DNA of 64,000 bases from Rhizobium sp. BK650 (GTDB lineage Bacteria; Pseudomonadota; Alphaproteobacteria; Rhizobiales; Rhizobiaceae). The number at the start of each line of letters is the position of its first letter. Positions within the stretch are counted from its first letter, which is position 1. The notes under the pieces are model-generated. The model was not told where the DNA came from, made no database searches, and saw nothing but the letters and a program-made list of their open reading frames with translations. Below are positions 7,233-15,704 of this stretch, piece by piece. The DNA is taken from positions 1 to 64,000 of the forward strand of contig NZ_JACIBK010000016.1 in assembly GCF_014195325.1 (NCBI RefSeq). The letters are read 5' to 3'. A program made the position numbers and the translations under genes.

Positions 7233-9404
7233 TCAGGCAGTCTGCTTCGCCTTCAACTCGATGCGACGGCGATGCAGGACCGGCTCGGTATAGCCGTTCG
7301 GCTGCTCTCTTCCCTTCAGGACGAGATCGAGCGCTGCCTGGAAGGCAATCGAATCGTCGAAATGTGCCGCCATCGGCATATAGGCCGGATCACCGGCGTT
7401 CTGTTGGTCGACAACAGCAGCCATACGCTTCATGGTTTCGACGATCTGCTCCCTGGTGACGATTTTGTGATGCAGCCAGTTCGCCATGTGCTGGGCGGAA
7501 ATTCGCAGCGTCGCACGGTCTTCCATAAGGCCGACATTGTTGATGTCCGGCACTTTCGAGCAGCCGATGCCCTGGTCGACCCAACGCACGACATAACCCA
7601 GAATGCCCTGAGCGTTGTTGTCGAGTTCACGCTGGATTTCTTCCGGCGTCCAGTTCGGCCGCACAACGACCGGCACCGAGAGAATATCGGAGAGCTCGGC
7701 ACGGCTGCGGTCCTTCAGCTGTTCCTGCACCTTGGCTACATTGATCCGGTGATAATGTGTGGCGTGCAGGGTGGCGGCCGTCGGCGACGGCACCCAGGCG
7801 GTGTTGGCGCCAGCCTTCGGATGGGCGATCTTCTGCTCCAGCATAGCGGCCATCAGATCCGGCATTGCCCACATGCCCTTGCCGATCTGCGCATGGCCGG
7901 AGAGGCCGCATTCGAGGCCGATATCGACGTTCCAGTTTTCGTAGGCGCCGATCCAGGCAGCCTGCTTCATGTCGCCCTTGCGGATCATCGGACCAGCTTC
8001 CATCGAGGTGTGGATCTCATCGCCGGTCCGATCGAGGAAACCCGTGTTGATGAAGACGACGCGTTCGCGGGCAGCGCGGATGCACTCCTTGAGATTGACC
8101 GTCGTGCGGCGCTCCTCGTCCATGATGCCCATCTTGATGGTGTTGCGCGCCATGCCGAGGGCATCTTCAACGCGCGAGAAGATCTCGACGGCGAAAGCGA
8201 CCTCTTCTGGGCCATGCATCTTCGGCTTGACGACATACATGGAGCCGGCGCGCGAATTCTTGCGTCGTCCGGACGGGCCAACGTCGTAGAGAGCAATCAG
8301 GCCCGTAATCATGGCATCCATGATGCCCTCCGGCACCTCATTGCCGTCGCGATCGACGATCGCCGGATTGGTCATGAGGTGGCCGACATTGCGCACCAGC
8401 ATCAGCGAGCGGCGATGGAGCTCGAAGGTTTCGCCGCCCGGTGCTGTGTAGGCGATATCGGGATTGAGCTTGCGGATGAAGGCCGAGCTGCCCTTCGTCA
8501 CTTCCTCCTGCAGATCGCCCTTCATCAGGCCGAGCCAGTTGCGGTAGACGACGACCTTGTCTTCGGCGTCGACGGCGGCAACGGAATCTTCGCAGTCCAT
8601 GATCGTGGTGATGGCCGATTCCAGCCAGACATCGGAAATATGCGCCGGGTCCGCCTTGCCGATTGCGGTCGAGGCGTCGAGGACGATTTCGATATGGATG
8701 CCGTTATTCTTCAGAAGGATATGCGTTGGCGCATTTGCATCGCCAAGATAGCCGGCGAAATGTCCGGCGTCTTTCAATATCAAAGCTTTACCGTCTGCGG
8801 CGGCGATTGCCAGAGCGCCATTCCTGACGGCGAAGGAGCCGACATTCTTCCAGGAGCTGCCATCGAGGGGAGCAGCGGAATCGAGGAAATCGCGAACCCA
8901 GGCAATGACCTTCTCGCCGCGCTTGGGATTATAACCCTTGCCCTTTTCGGTTCCGTCCGTTTCCGGAATGGCGTCCGTGCCGTAGAGAGCATCGTAGAGC
9001 GAGCCCCAGCGGGCATTGGCGGCATTCAACGCATAGCGGGCGTTCATGACGGGAACAACGAGCTGCGGGCCGGCAATGGAGGCAATCTCGGCATCGACAT
9101 TGGCCGTCGAGACCTGAAAATCCGATCCCTCCGGCAAAAGATAGCCGATGTCCTCAAGGAAGGACTGATAGGCTTCCATGTCCGTCGGTGCGCCGTTCTG
9201 ACGATACCAATCATCGATCTTCGCCTGCAGTTGGTCTCGCTTCGAAAGCAGCGCACGATTCTTCGGAGCCAGATCATGCACGATCGCTGCGAAATCGGCG
9301 AAGAACTTGTCCGCATCGATGGCGAGACCCGGCAGTGCCTCCGTCACAAGGAAATCATGGAGGACGGCTTCGATGAAGAGACCATTCTTTTCAATGCGGC
9401 TCAT
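7233..9404 (-). CDS. glcB: Malate synthase G
   Basis: Condenses acetyl-CoA with glyoxylate to malate in the glyoxylate bypass. The 723-residue product has the exact length of the G isoform. Family motifs include RKNSRAGSMYVVKPKMHGP with the catalytic arginine region, EDSVAAVDAEDK with acidic metal ligands, and GIGCSKVPDINNVGLMEDRA near the C-terminus. The reading frame stays open 22 codons further upstream, but ATG 9404 has GGGAGA six bases before it and matches the family N-terminus MSRIEKNG. It ends near the shared terminator at 7174-7214. An 888-codon open frame on the opposite strand is a shadow of this gene. Confidence 0.95.
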   Translation of the reverse strand: MSRIEKNGLFIEAVLHDFLVTEALPGLAIDADKFFADFAAIVHDLAPKNRALLSKRDQLQAKIDDWYRQNGAPTDMEAYQSFLEDIGYLLPEGSDFQVSTANVDAEIASIAGPQLVVPVMNARYALNAANARWGSLYDALYGTDAIPETDGTEKGKGYNPKRGEKVIAWVRDFLDSAAPLDGSSWKNVGSFAVRNGALAIAAADGKALILKDAGHFAGYLGDANAPTHILLKNNGIHIEIVLDASTAIGKADPAHISDVWLESAITTIMDCEDSVAAVDAEDKVVVYRNWLGLMKGDLQEEVTKGSSAFIRKLNPDIAYTAPGGETFELHRRSLMLVRNVGHLMTNPAIVDRDGNEVPEGIMDAMITGLIALYDVGPSGRRKNSRAGSMYVVKPKMHGPEEVAFAVEIFSRVEDALGMARNTIKMGIMDEERRTTVNLKECIRAARERVVFINTGFLDRTGDEIHTSMEAGPMIRKGDMKQAAWIGAYENWNVDIGLECGLSGHAQIGKGMWAMPDLMAAMLEQKIAHPKAGANTAWVPSPTAATLHATHYHRINVAKVQEQLKDRSRAELSDILSVPVVVRPNWTPEEIQRELDNNAQGILGYVVRWVDQGIGCSKVPDINNVGLMEDRATLRISAQHMANWLHHKIVTREQIVETMKRMAAVVDQQNAGDPAYMPMAAHFDDSIAFQAALDLVLKGREQPNGYTEPVLHRRRIELKAKQTA

Positions 9405-9491
9405 GCGGTGTCTCCCTTGCAGTGGCAGCTTTTCATGCTGCCACTTTGCCCGGCTTTCACTCACAGTCAATTCAGCAACAATTCGAAAGAT

Positions 9492-10910
9492 TTATGCAGG
9501 CTTGGAAACAGTTCGGCGCGTCACGCGCATCGGAAGCCCATTCTGCGGCTGCGTCGTCAGCTTCTGTACCGGCCAGGGGTTCGTCTGGTCGGTGGAATCG
9601 ACGCGATAGCGATGCATCAGAACGGCCAGCGCGATCACCGCTTCCTGAAGCGCGAAGGCGGCGCCGATGCAGACACGCGGGCCGGCTCCGAAGGGCAGGA
9701 ACTGAAAACGGCCGATGGCGGCACGGTTTTCCGGCAGGAAACGTTCCGGCATATAGGCACGCGGGCGATCCCAGTGGAGTTCATGGCGATGCAGCGTCCA
9801 GGGCATGACCAGCACCGTGACGCCAGCTTCGATCTCGACCCGCTCACCCTTGGGGCTGGTCCAGGAATCATCTGAAATAGCGGCACGATTGATTGAGGGA
9901 GCCGGCGGATAGAGGCGTAGCGCTTCCTCGAAGGCGGCGCGGGTTTGCGGCATCAGATCCGGCCATTCGACGGGTTCTGCGCCAGTGGCAAGCACTGCGT
10001 CAATCTCCTCTTCCATCGCCTCGCGGATATGCGGACTGTTGGAGACACAATAGAGTGTCCATGCAAGTGCGCGGGCGGTCGTCTCATGGCCCGCGCCGAT
10101 GAAGGTGAGAATATTGTCTTCGATCTCTTCCTTGGTGAGGCCATCGGGACCAGCCTGCTCCAGAAGCAGGGTCAGAAAATCGTTTGGCGCCGCGGTGCGA
10201 TCGGCTTTCATTTTGGCAAGGCGCAGATCCATGGTGTTGCGCACGATGGCGCGGAATTTTTCCAACACCTTCTGGCCGCCAAAGCGTGTCACACGTGGAA
10301 CCCATGACGGCGCGCGCAGCAAATCCATCGGATCGACGCGGCCCATGCGGTGCAGGAGTTCATTCACATCATCGGCGAAGTGACCGCTCGACGTAACGAT
10401 CTCACCTGAGAACAGGGTGTCTGCGAGGATCGCGAAGGTCAGCTCCGTCATGTCCGTGCTGATATCAAAGACCGTGCCAGCTTCGCCGACATCGGCATAT
10501 TTGCGGATGTAGTCTTCCGACTGGCGCAGCATTTGGCTCGCAAAGCCCTTGGCGTGGCGGGGCGTGAAGACAGGGGCGACCGCCTTACGCGAGCGTTTCC
10601 AAACTGAACCTTCCGCGGTCAGAAGTCCGTCACGCAGGATCGGCCGCAGTACGAGTTGGCGGACGTCGGACATGCGATAATTGTTGGCGTTGTCGACCAG
10701 CACATGCTTGATCAGGCCGGGATCGTTGACGATCAGTGTTCTCTGGCCGAAGAAACTTGTATGAATCCAGGGCAGCGTATAGGACGGCTCGCCCCAAAGC
10801 TCGAGCGGATTGCGAAAAATCGTCCTGATGATCTCAAGCCGCGACGGCGGCACGGTGCGCGGCAACGGTGCCGGCGGAACGAAGGGATCCGGGCGCATGT
10901 CCATCAGCAT
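9492..10910 (-). CDS. Cytochrome P450
   Basis: A 472-residue P450 mono-oxygenase. The three signatures are present: the I-helix oxygen-activation motif FIGAGHETT, the K-helix ExxR in FEEALRLYPP, and the haem loop FGAGPRVCIG with thiolate ligand Cys414. The N-terminus lacks a hydrophobic anchor, so it is probably soluble and would need separate ferredoxin and reductase partners, none of which are adjacent. The MPERFLPEN region and long AGHETT motif resemble the eukaryote-like fatty-acid hydroxylase branch (CYP102/CYP4-like) more than small camphor-type enzymes, but the substrate is unknown. ATGs at 10904 and 10898 are alternative starts. Confidence 0.92.
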   Translation of the reverse strand: MLMDMRPDPFVPPAPLPRTVPPSRLEIIRTIFRNPLELWGEPSYTLPWIHTSFFGQRTLIVNDPGLIKHVLVDNANNYRMSDVRQLVLRPILRDGLLTAEGSVWKRSRKAVAPVFTPRHAKGFASQMLRQSEDYIRKYADVGEAGTVFDISTDMTELTFAILADTLFSGEIVTSSGHFADDVNELLHRMGRVDPMDLLRAPSWVPRVTRFGGQKVLEKFRAIVRNTMDLRLAKMKADRTAAPNDFLTLLLEQAGPDGLTKEEIEDNILTFIGAGHETTARALAWTLYCVSNSPHIREAMEEEIDAVLATGAEPVEWPDLMPQTRAAFEEALRLYPPAPSINRAAISDDSWTSPKGERVEIEAGVTVLVMPWTLHRHELHWDRPRAYMPERFLPENRAAIGRFQFLPFGAGPRVCIGAAFALQEAVIALAVLMHRYRVDSTDQTNPWPVQKLTTQPQNGLPMRVTRRTVSKPA

Positions 10911-10952
10911 AGCCTTTCCCGGGAGGTATCGTCTTCCCGGCAGGCTTGAAGG

Positions 10953-11900
10953 TTAGAGCAGGCCCTTCAGCTCGTCCAGTTTGTCGTTGATCAGCCAGCC
11001 GTAATAATTCTCTTCCGGCCAGACCGTCGTGCCGGAGGAACGATTCTTGGCGGCAAGCGCTGCGGCACGCTGGCGGGAATTGCCGACATTATAAAGCGTC
11101 GCTGTCACCCCCGGATTCCCGGATATATCCATGCCGGCGATCTCCTTGTAGTCGTCGATCGATCGGCGGATCGAAGCGGCAACGAAGGCGAGCGAAATGT
11201 CGGGATCCATGATCGCCTTGTAAACCGAGCCGGCATCCTTCTCGTTGAGTTTCGGATAACCGGAAACGCGGGATACCAGGTCGGACAGCATGAGCGCCGT
11301 CAGCGGATTGACCTGGCCGAGACCGAAGGTCTGGCCGGCGTAGAAGGGCTGGAAGAAGACGGCGCTGAAGCGATTGTTTGGGAAGCTCTTGCCGCCAACG
11401 GTCTTGCCGCGGAAATCGCTTTCCCAGACATCCTCTCGGCAAGTCCAGAGGGTGTAGGAATCGCTCTTGCCGTTGCAGGCGGCAAATTGCGGCCGGTCGA
11501 CGAAATCGTCTACGCTTTCGCCGTCATAAGCGAAACGGAAGCTCTGGCCGGCGTAGGAGGCAGCTTTAACATAATAAGCCTGAAGCCGGTCATAGGCATC
11601 GACATTATAGGTGTGTTCGCCGACGAGCGCGCCGATGACGTGGATCGGGCTGATGCCGTAGGCGTTCGAAACCTTCTTAATCTTGCCGAGAAGCTCGTGG
11701 TCGGTCGACAGGAGGTCGTAGACCTTCTCATATTTGATATCGAACGTCGTCTTGGTGCCTTTGGTGCGACGGACCGAAGCGCCGGGGATATCCGGCTGTT
11801 CGGCATGACGGTTACCGGGCGGAACGACCTGCGCCGCAAAGGCAGGGACCGAACCCGCAATGGTCATGGCAATCACAAGGCTTGTTAAAAGGCGTCGCAC
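10953..11900 (-). CDS. DUF1402 family exported protein
   Basis: A 315-residue protein I recognise as DUF1402, a family of unknown function common in Rhizobiales. Residues 1-22 form a Sec signal peptide ending in AFA. Several stretches resemble lysozyme-like transglycosylases: ISPIHVIGALVGEHTYN recalls the family helix with catalytic Glu, FGLGQVNPLTAL recalls the GLxQ motif, and VTATLYNVGNSRQRA recalls the later AYNxG segment. A periplasmic peptidoglycan-binding or cleaving role is therefore a reasonable inference. The start is GTG at 11900 with GGGAAAG six bases upstream. It stands 42 bp downstream of no same-strand operon partner other than the P450 below it. Confidence 0.75.
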   Translation of the reverse strand: MRRLLTSLVIAMTIAGSVPAFAAQVVPPGNRHAEQPDIPGASVRRTKGTKTTFDIKYEKVYDLLSTDHELLGKIKKVSNAYGISPIHVIGALVGEHTYNVDAYDRLQAYYVKAASYAGQSFRFAYDGESVDDFVDRPQFAACNGKSDSYTLWTCREDVWESDFRGKTVGGKSFPNNRFSAVFFQPFYAGQTFGLGQVNPLTALMLSDLVSRVSGYPKLNEKDAGSVYKAIMDPDISLAFVAASIRRSIDDYKEIAGMDISGNPGVTATLYNVGNSRQRAAALAAKNRSSGTTVWPEENYYGWLINDKLDELKGLL

Positions 11901-11976
11901 GATCTGCTTTCCCGTCTTTCCCTGTCATCTTTGTATCGCGGCTGACTGGACCAGAATCTTGTCCGAATAAAGCCGG

Positions 11977-12019
11977 CACAAAAACAAAGCGGGCCTTCAC
12001 TAAAAAGTAAAAGGCCCGC
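11977..12019 (-). terminator. Rho-independent terminator of hslU
   Basis: On the minus strand GCGGGCCTT (12019-12011) pairs perfectly with AAGGCCCGC (11997-11989) around a 13-nt loop. It is followed by TTTGTTTTTG. It lies 67 bp after the hslU stop and closes the hslV-GNAT-hslU operon. Confidence 0.85.
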
Positions 12020-12085
12020 TGTCGAGAGTTCAGATCGTCAAAGTTTCGACACCGGCGCGCAAAGACGGAAAGCGGTGTTTACCGA

Positions 12086-13393
12086 TCACAGAATAAAGCG
12101 CGACAGGTCCGTATTCTGCGCCAGATCGCCGACATGTTCACGAACATACGCGGCATCGATCTTGACGTCCGTGCCGGCGCGGTCCGGCGCGTTATAGGAG
12201 ATATCATCAAGCACCCTCTCCATGACGGTCTGCAGACGGCGGGCGCCGATATTCTCGACCGAGGAGTTCAGGTGGACGGCAACATCGGCAAGCGCATCAA
12301 TCGCGTCATCGGTAAAGTCGAGCGTCAGGCTTTCGGTTTCCATCAGCGCCTTATATTGGCGGATGAGGCTCGCCTCGGTCTCCGTCAGGATGCGGCGGAA
12401 ATCTTCCTTGTTGAGCGGACGCAACTCCACGCGGATCGGCAGACGACCCTGCAATTCGGGCAGCAGGTCCGACGGCTTGGAAACGTGGAAGGCGCCGGAG
12501 GCGATGAAGAGGACGTGGTCCGTCTTCACCGGGCCGTATTTGGTCGAAACCGTCGTGCCTTCAACGAGCGGCAGTAGGTCGCGCTGAACGCCTTCGCGGG
12601 AAACGCCGGCACCGACCCCGCCATCGCGGGCGGCGATCTTGTCGATTTCGTCGAGGAAGACGATGCCGTCATTCTCGACCGAGCGGACGGCTTCGCGCTG
12701 GATGACCTCGTTGTCGATCAGCTTGTCGGACTCATCGCGGATGAGATCCGTGTAGGAGGCCTTAACCGTGGTGCGGACCTTCTTGGTGCGGCCGCCCATC
12801 GCCTTGCCGAACATTTCAGACAGGTTCAGAACGCCGATATTGGCGCCCGGCATGCCGGGGATGTCGAATCCGCCCATGCCTGAGCCTGTATCGGCCACTT
12901 CGATATCGATCTCCTTGTCGTCGAGTTCGCCATTGCGCAGCTTCTTGCGGAAATTCTCGCGCGTTGCAGGCGAGGCTGTCGCACCGACCAGCGCATCAAG
13001 AACACGTTCTTCGGCGCTCATATGCGCCTTGGCCTGAACTTCGCTGCGCTTCTTTTCACGCACCAGGCCGATGCCAACCTCGACGAGATCGCGGATGATC
13101 TGCTCGACGTCGCGTCCGACATAGCCGACTTCGGTGAACTTGGTGGCTTCGACCTTGATAAAAGGGGCGCCGGCGAGCTTGGCGAGGCGACGAGAGATTT
13201 CCGTCTTGCCGACGCCGGTCGGGCCGATCATTAGGATATTCTTCGGCATGACCTCGTCGCGCAGGCTCGGATCGAGCTGCTGGCGGCGCCAGCGGTTGCG
13301 GAGCGCAATTGCCACGGCGCGCTTGGCCTCATGCTGGCCGATAATGTAGCGGTCGAGTTCGGAAACGATCTCGCGGGGGGAAAAAGTGGTCAT
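12086..13393 (-). CDS. hslU: HslU, ATPase subunit of the HslVU protease
   Basis: The 435-residue AAA+ unfoldase that feeds substrates into the HslV proteolytic ring. Walker A GPTGVGKT is at residues 57-64, Walker B VFLDEIDKIA follows the I-domain, and the C-terminus ends in the short hydrophobic tail used to open HslV (DLSRFIL). The frame is open 39 codons upstream, but ATG 13393 gives the standard N-terminus MTTFSPREIV. It starts one base after the stop of the acetyltransferase gene that separates it from hslV. The whole unit ends at the terminator at 11977-12019. Confidence 0.96.
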   Translation of the reverse strand: MTTFSPREIVSELDRYIIGQHEAKRAVAIALRNRWRRQQLDPSLRDEVMPKNILMIGPTGVGKTEISRRLAKLAGAPFIKVEATKFTEVGYVGRDVEQIIRDLVEVGIGLVREKKRSEVQAKAHMSAEERVLDALVGATASPATRENFRKKLRNGELDDKEIDIEVADTGSGMGGFDIPGMPGANIGVLNLSEMFGKAMGGRTKKVRTTVKASYTDLIRDESDKLIDNEVIQREAVRSVENDGIVFLDEIDKIAARDGGVGAGVSREGVQRDLLPLVEGTTVSTKYGPVKTDHVLFIASGAFHVSKPSDLLPELQGRLPIRVELRPLNKEDFRRILTETEASLIRQYKALMETESLTLDFTDDAIDALADVAVHLNSSVENIGARRLQTVMERVLDDISYNAPDRAGTDVKIDAAYVREHVGDLAQNTDLSRFIL

Positions 13394-13394
13394 A

Positions 13395-13913
13395 TCAGAT
13401 CCGTTCTTCGGGTGGGTCCATAACCATGAAATAGGCCGGACCATATATAGATGTTCTCGTGTCGAAATGCCGGAAGCCCGCCTTTTCGTAAGCGTGGATC
13501 GCTCTCGCATTCGCCGGATGGGGATCGATTACAATCCTTGTCACACCGGCAGCGAAAAGCTGGACAGCCATCTGCCTCACAATCGCGCTGCCGTGGCCCT
13601 TGCCCAGCAAATCCGCGTCGCCGATCGAGATATCCAGTCCGAGCGTGCCTTTCGGCTGGTCCTGATAGGGGTGGCCCTCTTCAAGATGGGGATCGTAGCT
13701 CTGCAGATAAGCAATCGGCGCTCCATCCAGCTCCACGATCATCGGCCGCGTTTCCACGCTCGTCATAGACTCCCTGATCGAAGCCAGCTCTTCGTCAACA
13801 GCGCCCCACCATTCAGCAATGTGCGGCTCACCGAGCCAGCGTGCCAGAAGCGGAAAATCTCCGTCGGCAACATCGCGGAATGTGTATCGGGGCGCGTTGT
13901 CAGCTTTCGGCAT
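13395..13913 (-). CDS. GNAT family N-acetyltransferase between hslV and hslU
   Basis: A 172-residue GNAT acetyltransferase. The N-terminal part (TFRDVADGDFPLLARWLGEPHIAEWW) resembles aminoglycoside 6'-acetyltransferase-like GNATs. The acetyl-CoA motif A is LGKGHGSAIVRQM, and PANARAIHAYEKAGF is the usual motif B. ATG 13913 was chosen because upstream codons in the longer frame only mirror hslV. It overlaps the hslV stop by 14 nt and stops one base before the hslU start, so translation of all three is probably coupled. The substrate is unknown. Antibiotic resistance should not be inferred from family similarity alone. Confidence 0.85.
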   Translation of the reverse strand: MPKADNAPRYTFRDVADGDFPLLARWLGEPHIAEWWGAVDEELASIRESMTSVETRPMIVELDGAPIAYLQSYDPHLEEGHPYQDQPKGTLGLDISIGDADLLGKGHGSAIVRQMAVQLFAAGVTRIVIDPHPANARAIHAYEKAGFRHFDTRTSIYGPAYFMVMDPPEERI

Positions 13914-14427
13914 CCAACGTTTCCACGATGACGTTATGATTCGTGTAGACGCAGATGTCGGCAGCGATATCCAGCGCCCGGCGGGCAATCTCTTCGGCAG
14001 ACTTATCGGTGTCAGCAAGCGCAAGAGCTGCGGCAAGCGCAAAATTGCCACCCGAGCCGATGGCCGCGACGCCATGCTCGGGTTCCAGCACGTCACCGTT
14101 ACCGGTGATCGCAAGCGTTACCGATTTGTCGGCAACCAGCATCATGGCTTCGAGATTGCGCAGGTAGCGGTCGGTGCGCCAATCCTTGGCGAGTTCGACA
14201 GCGGCGCGCATCAGCTGGCCCGGATACTGTTCCAGCTTCTTTTCGAGCCTTTCCAGAAGGGTGAAGGCGTCGGCAGTAGCGCCGGCGAAACCGGCAATCA
14301 CTTCGCCCTTGCCAATCCGGCGGACCTTGCGGGCGTTGCCCTTCATGACGGTCTGGCCGAGACTGACCTGGCCATCACCGGCCACCACGACCTTGCCGCC
14401 TTTACGAACTGTAATTATTGTCGTCAT
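13900..14427 (-). CDS. hslV: HslV, protease subunit of HslVU
   Basis: A 175-residue threonine protease that forms the double hexameric core of HslVU. It begins MTTIITVRKGG. After removal of Met the catalytic threonine is exposed, and the family motifs AGDGQVSLGQTVMKG, AAVELAKDWRTD and AIGSGGNFA follow. It is the first gene of a leftward operon with the GNAT gene and hslU and is divergent from hisB across a 177-bp spacer. In S. meliloti hslVU is under heat-shock sigma control. The minus strand here has TTGCAA and CTTACATAG elements, but I do not consider them good enough to call a heat-shock promoter. Confidence 0.96.
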   Translation of the reverse strand: MTTIITVRKGGKVVVAGDGQVSLGQTVMKGNARKVRRIGKGEVIAGFAGATADAFTLLERLEKKLEQYPGQLMRAAVELAKDWRTDRYLRNLEAMMLVADKSVTLAITGNGDVLEPEHGVAAIGSGGNFALAAALALADTDKSAEEIARRALDIAADICVYTNHNVIVETLDAES

Positions 14428-14580
14428 CTAACACCTGTTGCCCCAACTCACGGGCGGTTCCGGCGGGCCGAACATCCGGCCCCGTTGAGCCCTATGTAAG
14501 TCGGCGCACCACGATTGCAAATGGCTTGCCTTTTCCGCCCGCGCTTCTGGATATTTCGCGATGCGCCTGATAAGGAACCA

Positions 14581-14596
14581 CCTTGATTTCAAGGAG
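14581..14596 (+). promoter_or_regulatory. Palindrome overlapping the hisB ribosome site
   Basis: CCTTGA-TT-TCAAGG (14581-14594) is a perfect 6-bp inverted repeat whose right arm supplies the AAGGAG Shine-Dalgarno of hisB (14591-14596, ATG at 14605). The two-base loop is too tight for a stable full hairpin, so it is either a protein site or chance. It is recorded because it covers the ribosome site. Confidence 0.3.
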
Positions 14597-14604
14597 AAAG
14601 CCAT

Positions 14605-15213
14605 ATGGCCGAGACCGTCGCAAGCCGCACCGGCAGCGTTTCCCGCAAGACCAACGAGACGTCCATTTCCGTTTCCGTCAATCTCGACGGCGCCGGCAAA
14701 TCAACGATTTCGACGGGCGTCGGCTTCTTCGACCATATGCTGGACCAGCTTTCACGACACTCGCTGATCGACATGGAAATCGAATCCAAGGGTGACCTGC
14801 ATATCGACGACCATCACACGGTCGAAGATACCGGCATCGCCATCGGCCAGGCAATCTCCAAGGCGCTCGGCGACCGCCGCGGCATCACCCGCTACGCCTC
14901 GATCGATCTTGCCATGGACGAGACGATGACCAAGGCGGCTGTTGATCTCTCCGGCCGTCCCTTTCTCGTCTGGAACGTTTCCTTCAGCGCCCCGAAGATC
15001 GGCACCTTCGATACGGAGCTGGTACGGGAGTTCTTCCAGGCGCTGGCGCAGAATGCCGGGATCACGCTGCATATTCTCAATCACTATGGTGCCAACAACC
15101 ACCATATCGCAGAGACATGCTTCAAGGCCGTCGCGCGCGTTCTGCGTACGGCGACAGAGATCGATCCGCGGCAGGCGGGCCGTGTTCCTTCGACCAAGGG
15201 CACGCTTGCCTGA
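14605..15213 (+). CDS. hisB: Imidazoleglycerol-phosphate dehydratase HisB
   Basis: Catalyses the sixth step of histidine biosynthesis, dehydrating imidazoleglycerol phosphate. The 202-residue product is the monofunctional form without the histidinol-phosphatase domain found in enterobacteria. The two manganese-binding repeats are clear: DHHTVED near residues 70-76 and NNHHIAE near 164-170, with GVGFFDHM upstream. It opens the rightward his operon and has a good AAGGAG site. Confidence 0.97.
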   Translation: MAETVASRTGSVSRKTNETSISVSVNLDGAGKSTISTGVGFFDHMLDQLSRHSLIDMEIESKGDLHIDDHHTVEDTGIAIGQAISKALGDRRGITRYASIDLAMDETMTKAAVDLSGRPFLVWNVSFSAPKIGTFDTELVREFFQALAQNAGITLHILNHYGANNHHIAETCFKAVARVLRTATEIDPRQAGRVPSTKGTLA

Positions 15214-15233
15214 ACCCCATCAGGGAGCCTCAG

Positions 15234-15704
15234 ATGGCATCCAGCTACGTTTTTCTTGTTCCGCCTGATGGTCGGCGCGAGGATACGCGCACGATCCGTG
15301 ACGGCTTCTCGTGGCTTGCCTTCCTCTTTCCCTGGATCTGGCTGCTTGCGCATCGCCTCTGGCTTCATGCGATCATTGCGTTCGCGCTGCAGGCGATCGG
15401 CGGCGTGCTGGCGGAAGAGCCAGGCTTCGGACCGGCGGGCATGGCACTCGCCTTCGCCGTCAACCTGTTCGTCGGGCTCGAGGGGCAGAATTTCCGCATC
15501 CGCAATCTCGTATCCCGCGGCTGGCGAGAGGATGCGGCGATCGGCGCGCCATCGCTCGACCTTGCGGAAGAGATCTATTTTTCCAACATCGAGACCGGTG
15601 CCGATACAAAAGTACACGAATGGAGCCAGGCTCCCGGCGCACAGGCGCAGCCTGGACAATCCACGTCGCTCGGTCTTTTCGGCTTTGAGGGAGGGCGCAA
15701 ATAA
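15234..15704 (+). CDS. DUF2628 membrane protein in the his operon
   Basis: A 156-residue protein of the DUF2628 type. The N-terminus ASSYVFLVPPDG is followed by FSWLAFLFPWIWLLAHRLW and further hydrophobic segments to about residue 85, which suggests three or four membrane helices. The C-terminal half is hydrophilic. The start ATG 15234 has GGAG six bases upstream; the frame is open further upstream inside hisB but that is a shadow. It overlaps hisH by one base (TAATG). No function is known, and its constant position between his genes in Rhizobiaceae is from memory, not checked. Confidence 0.75.
   Translation: MASSYVFLVPPDGRREDTRTIRDGFSWLAFLFPWIWLLAHRLWLHAIIAFALQAIGGVLAEEPGFGPAGMALAFAVNLFVGLEGQNFRIRNLVSRGWREDAAIGAPSLDLAEEIYFSNIETGADTKVHEWSQAPGAQAQPGQSTSLGLFGFEGGRK

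Noticed and set aside
7212..9875. An 887-residue open frame on the plus strand, longer than the gene opposite it
   Set aside because: It is antisense to malate synthase G and part of the P450 gene; its translation shows no family motifs, starts inside a terminator and reflects GC-rich codon bias leaving the opposite frame open.
13395..13913. Aminoglycoside resistance gene
   Set aside because: The GNAT resembles aminoglycoside acetyltransferases only at superfamily level and sits inside a housekeeping protease operon, so a resistance label is not supported.
14428..14604. Heat-shock (RpoH) promoter for hslV
   Set aside because: TTGCAA and CTTACATAG occur in the right orientation, but spacing and sequence do not fit well enough to call.
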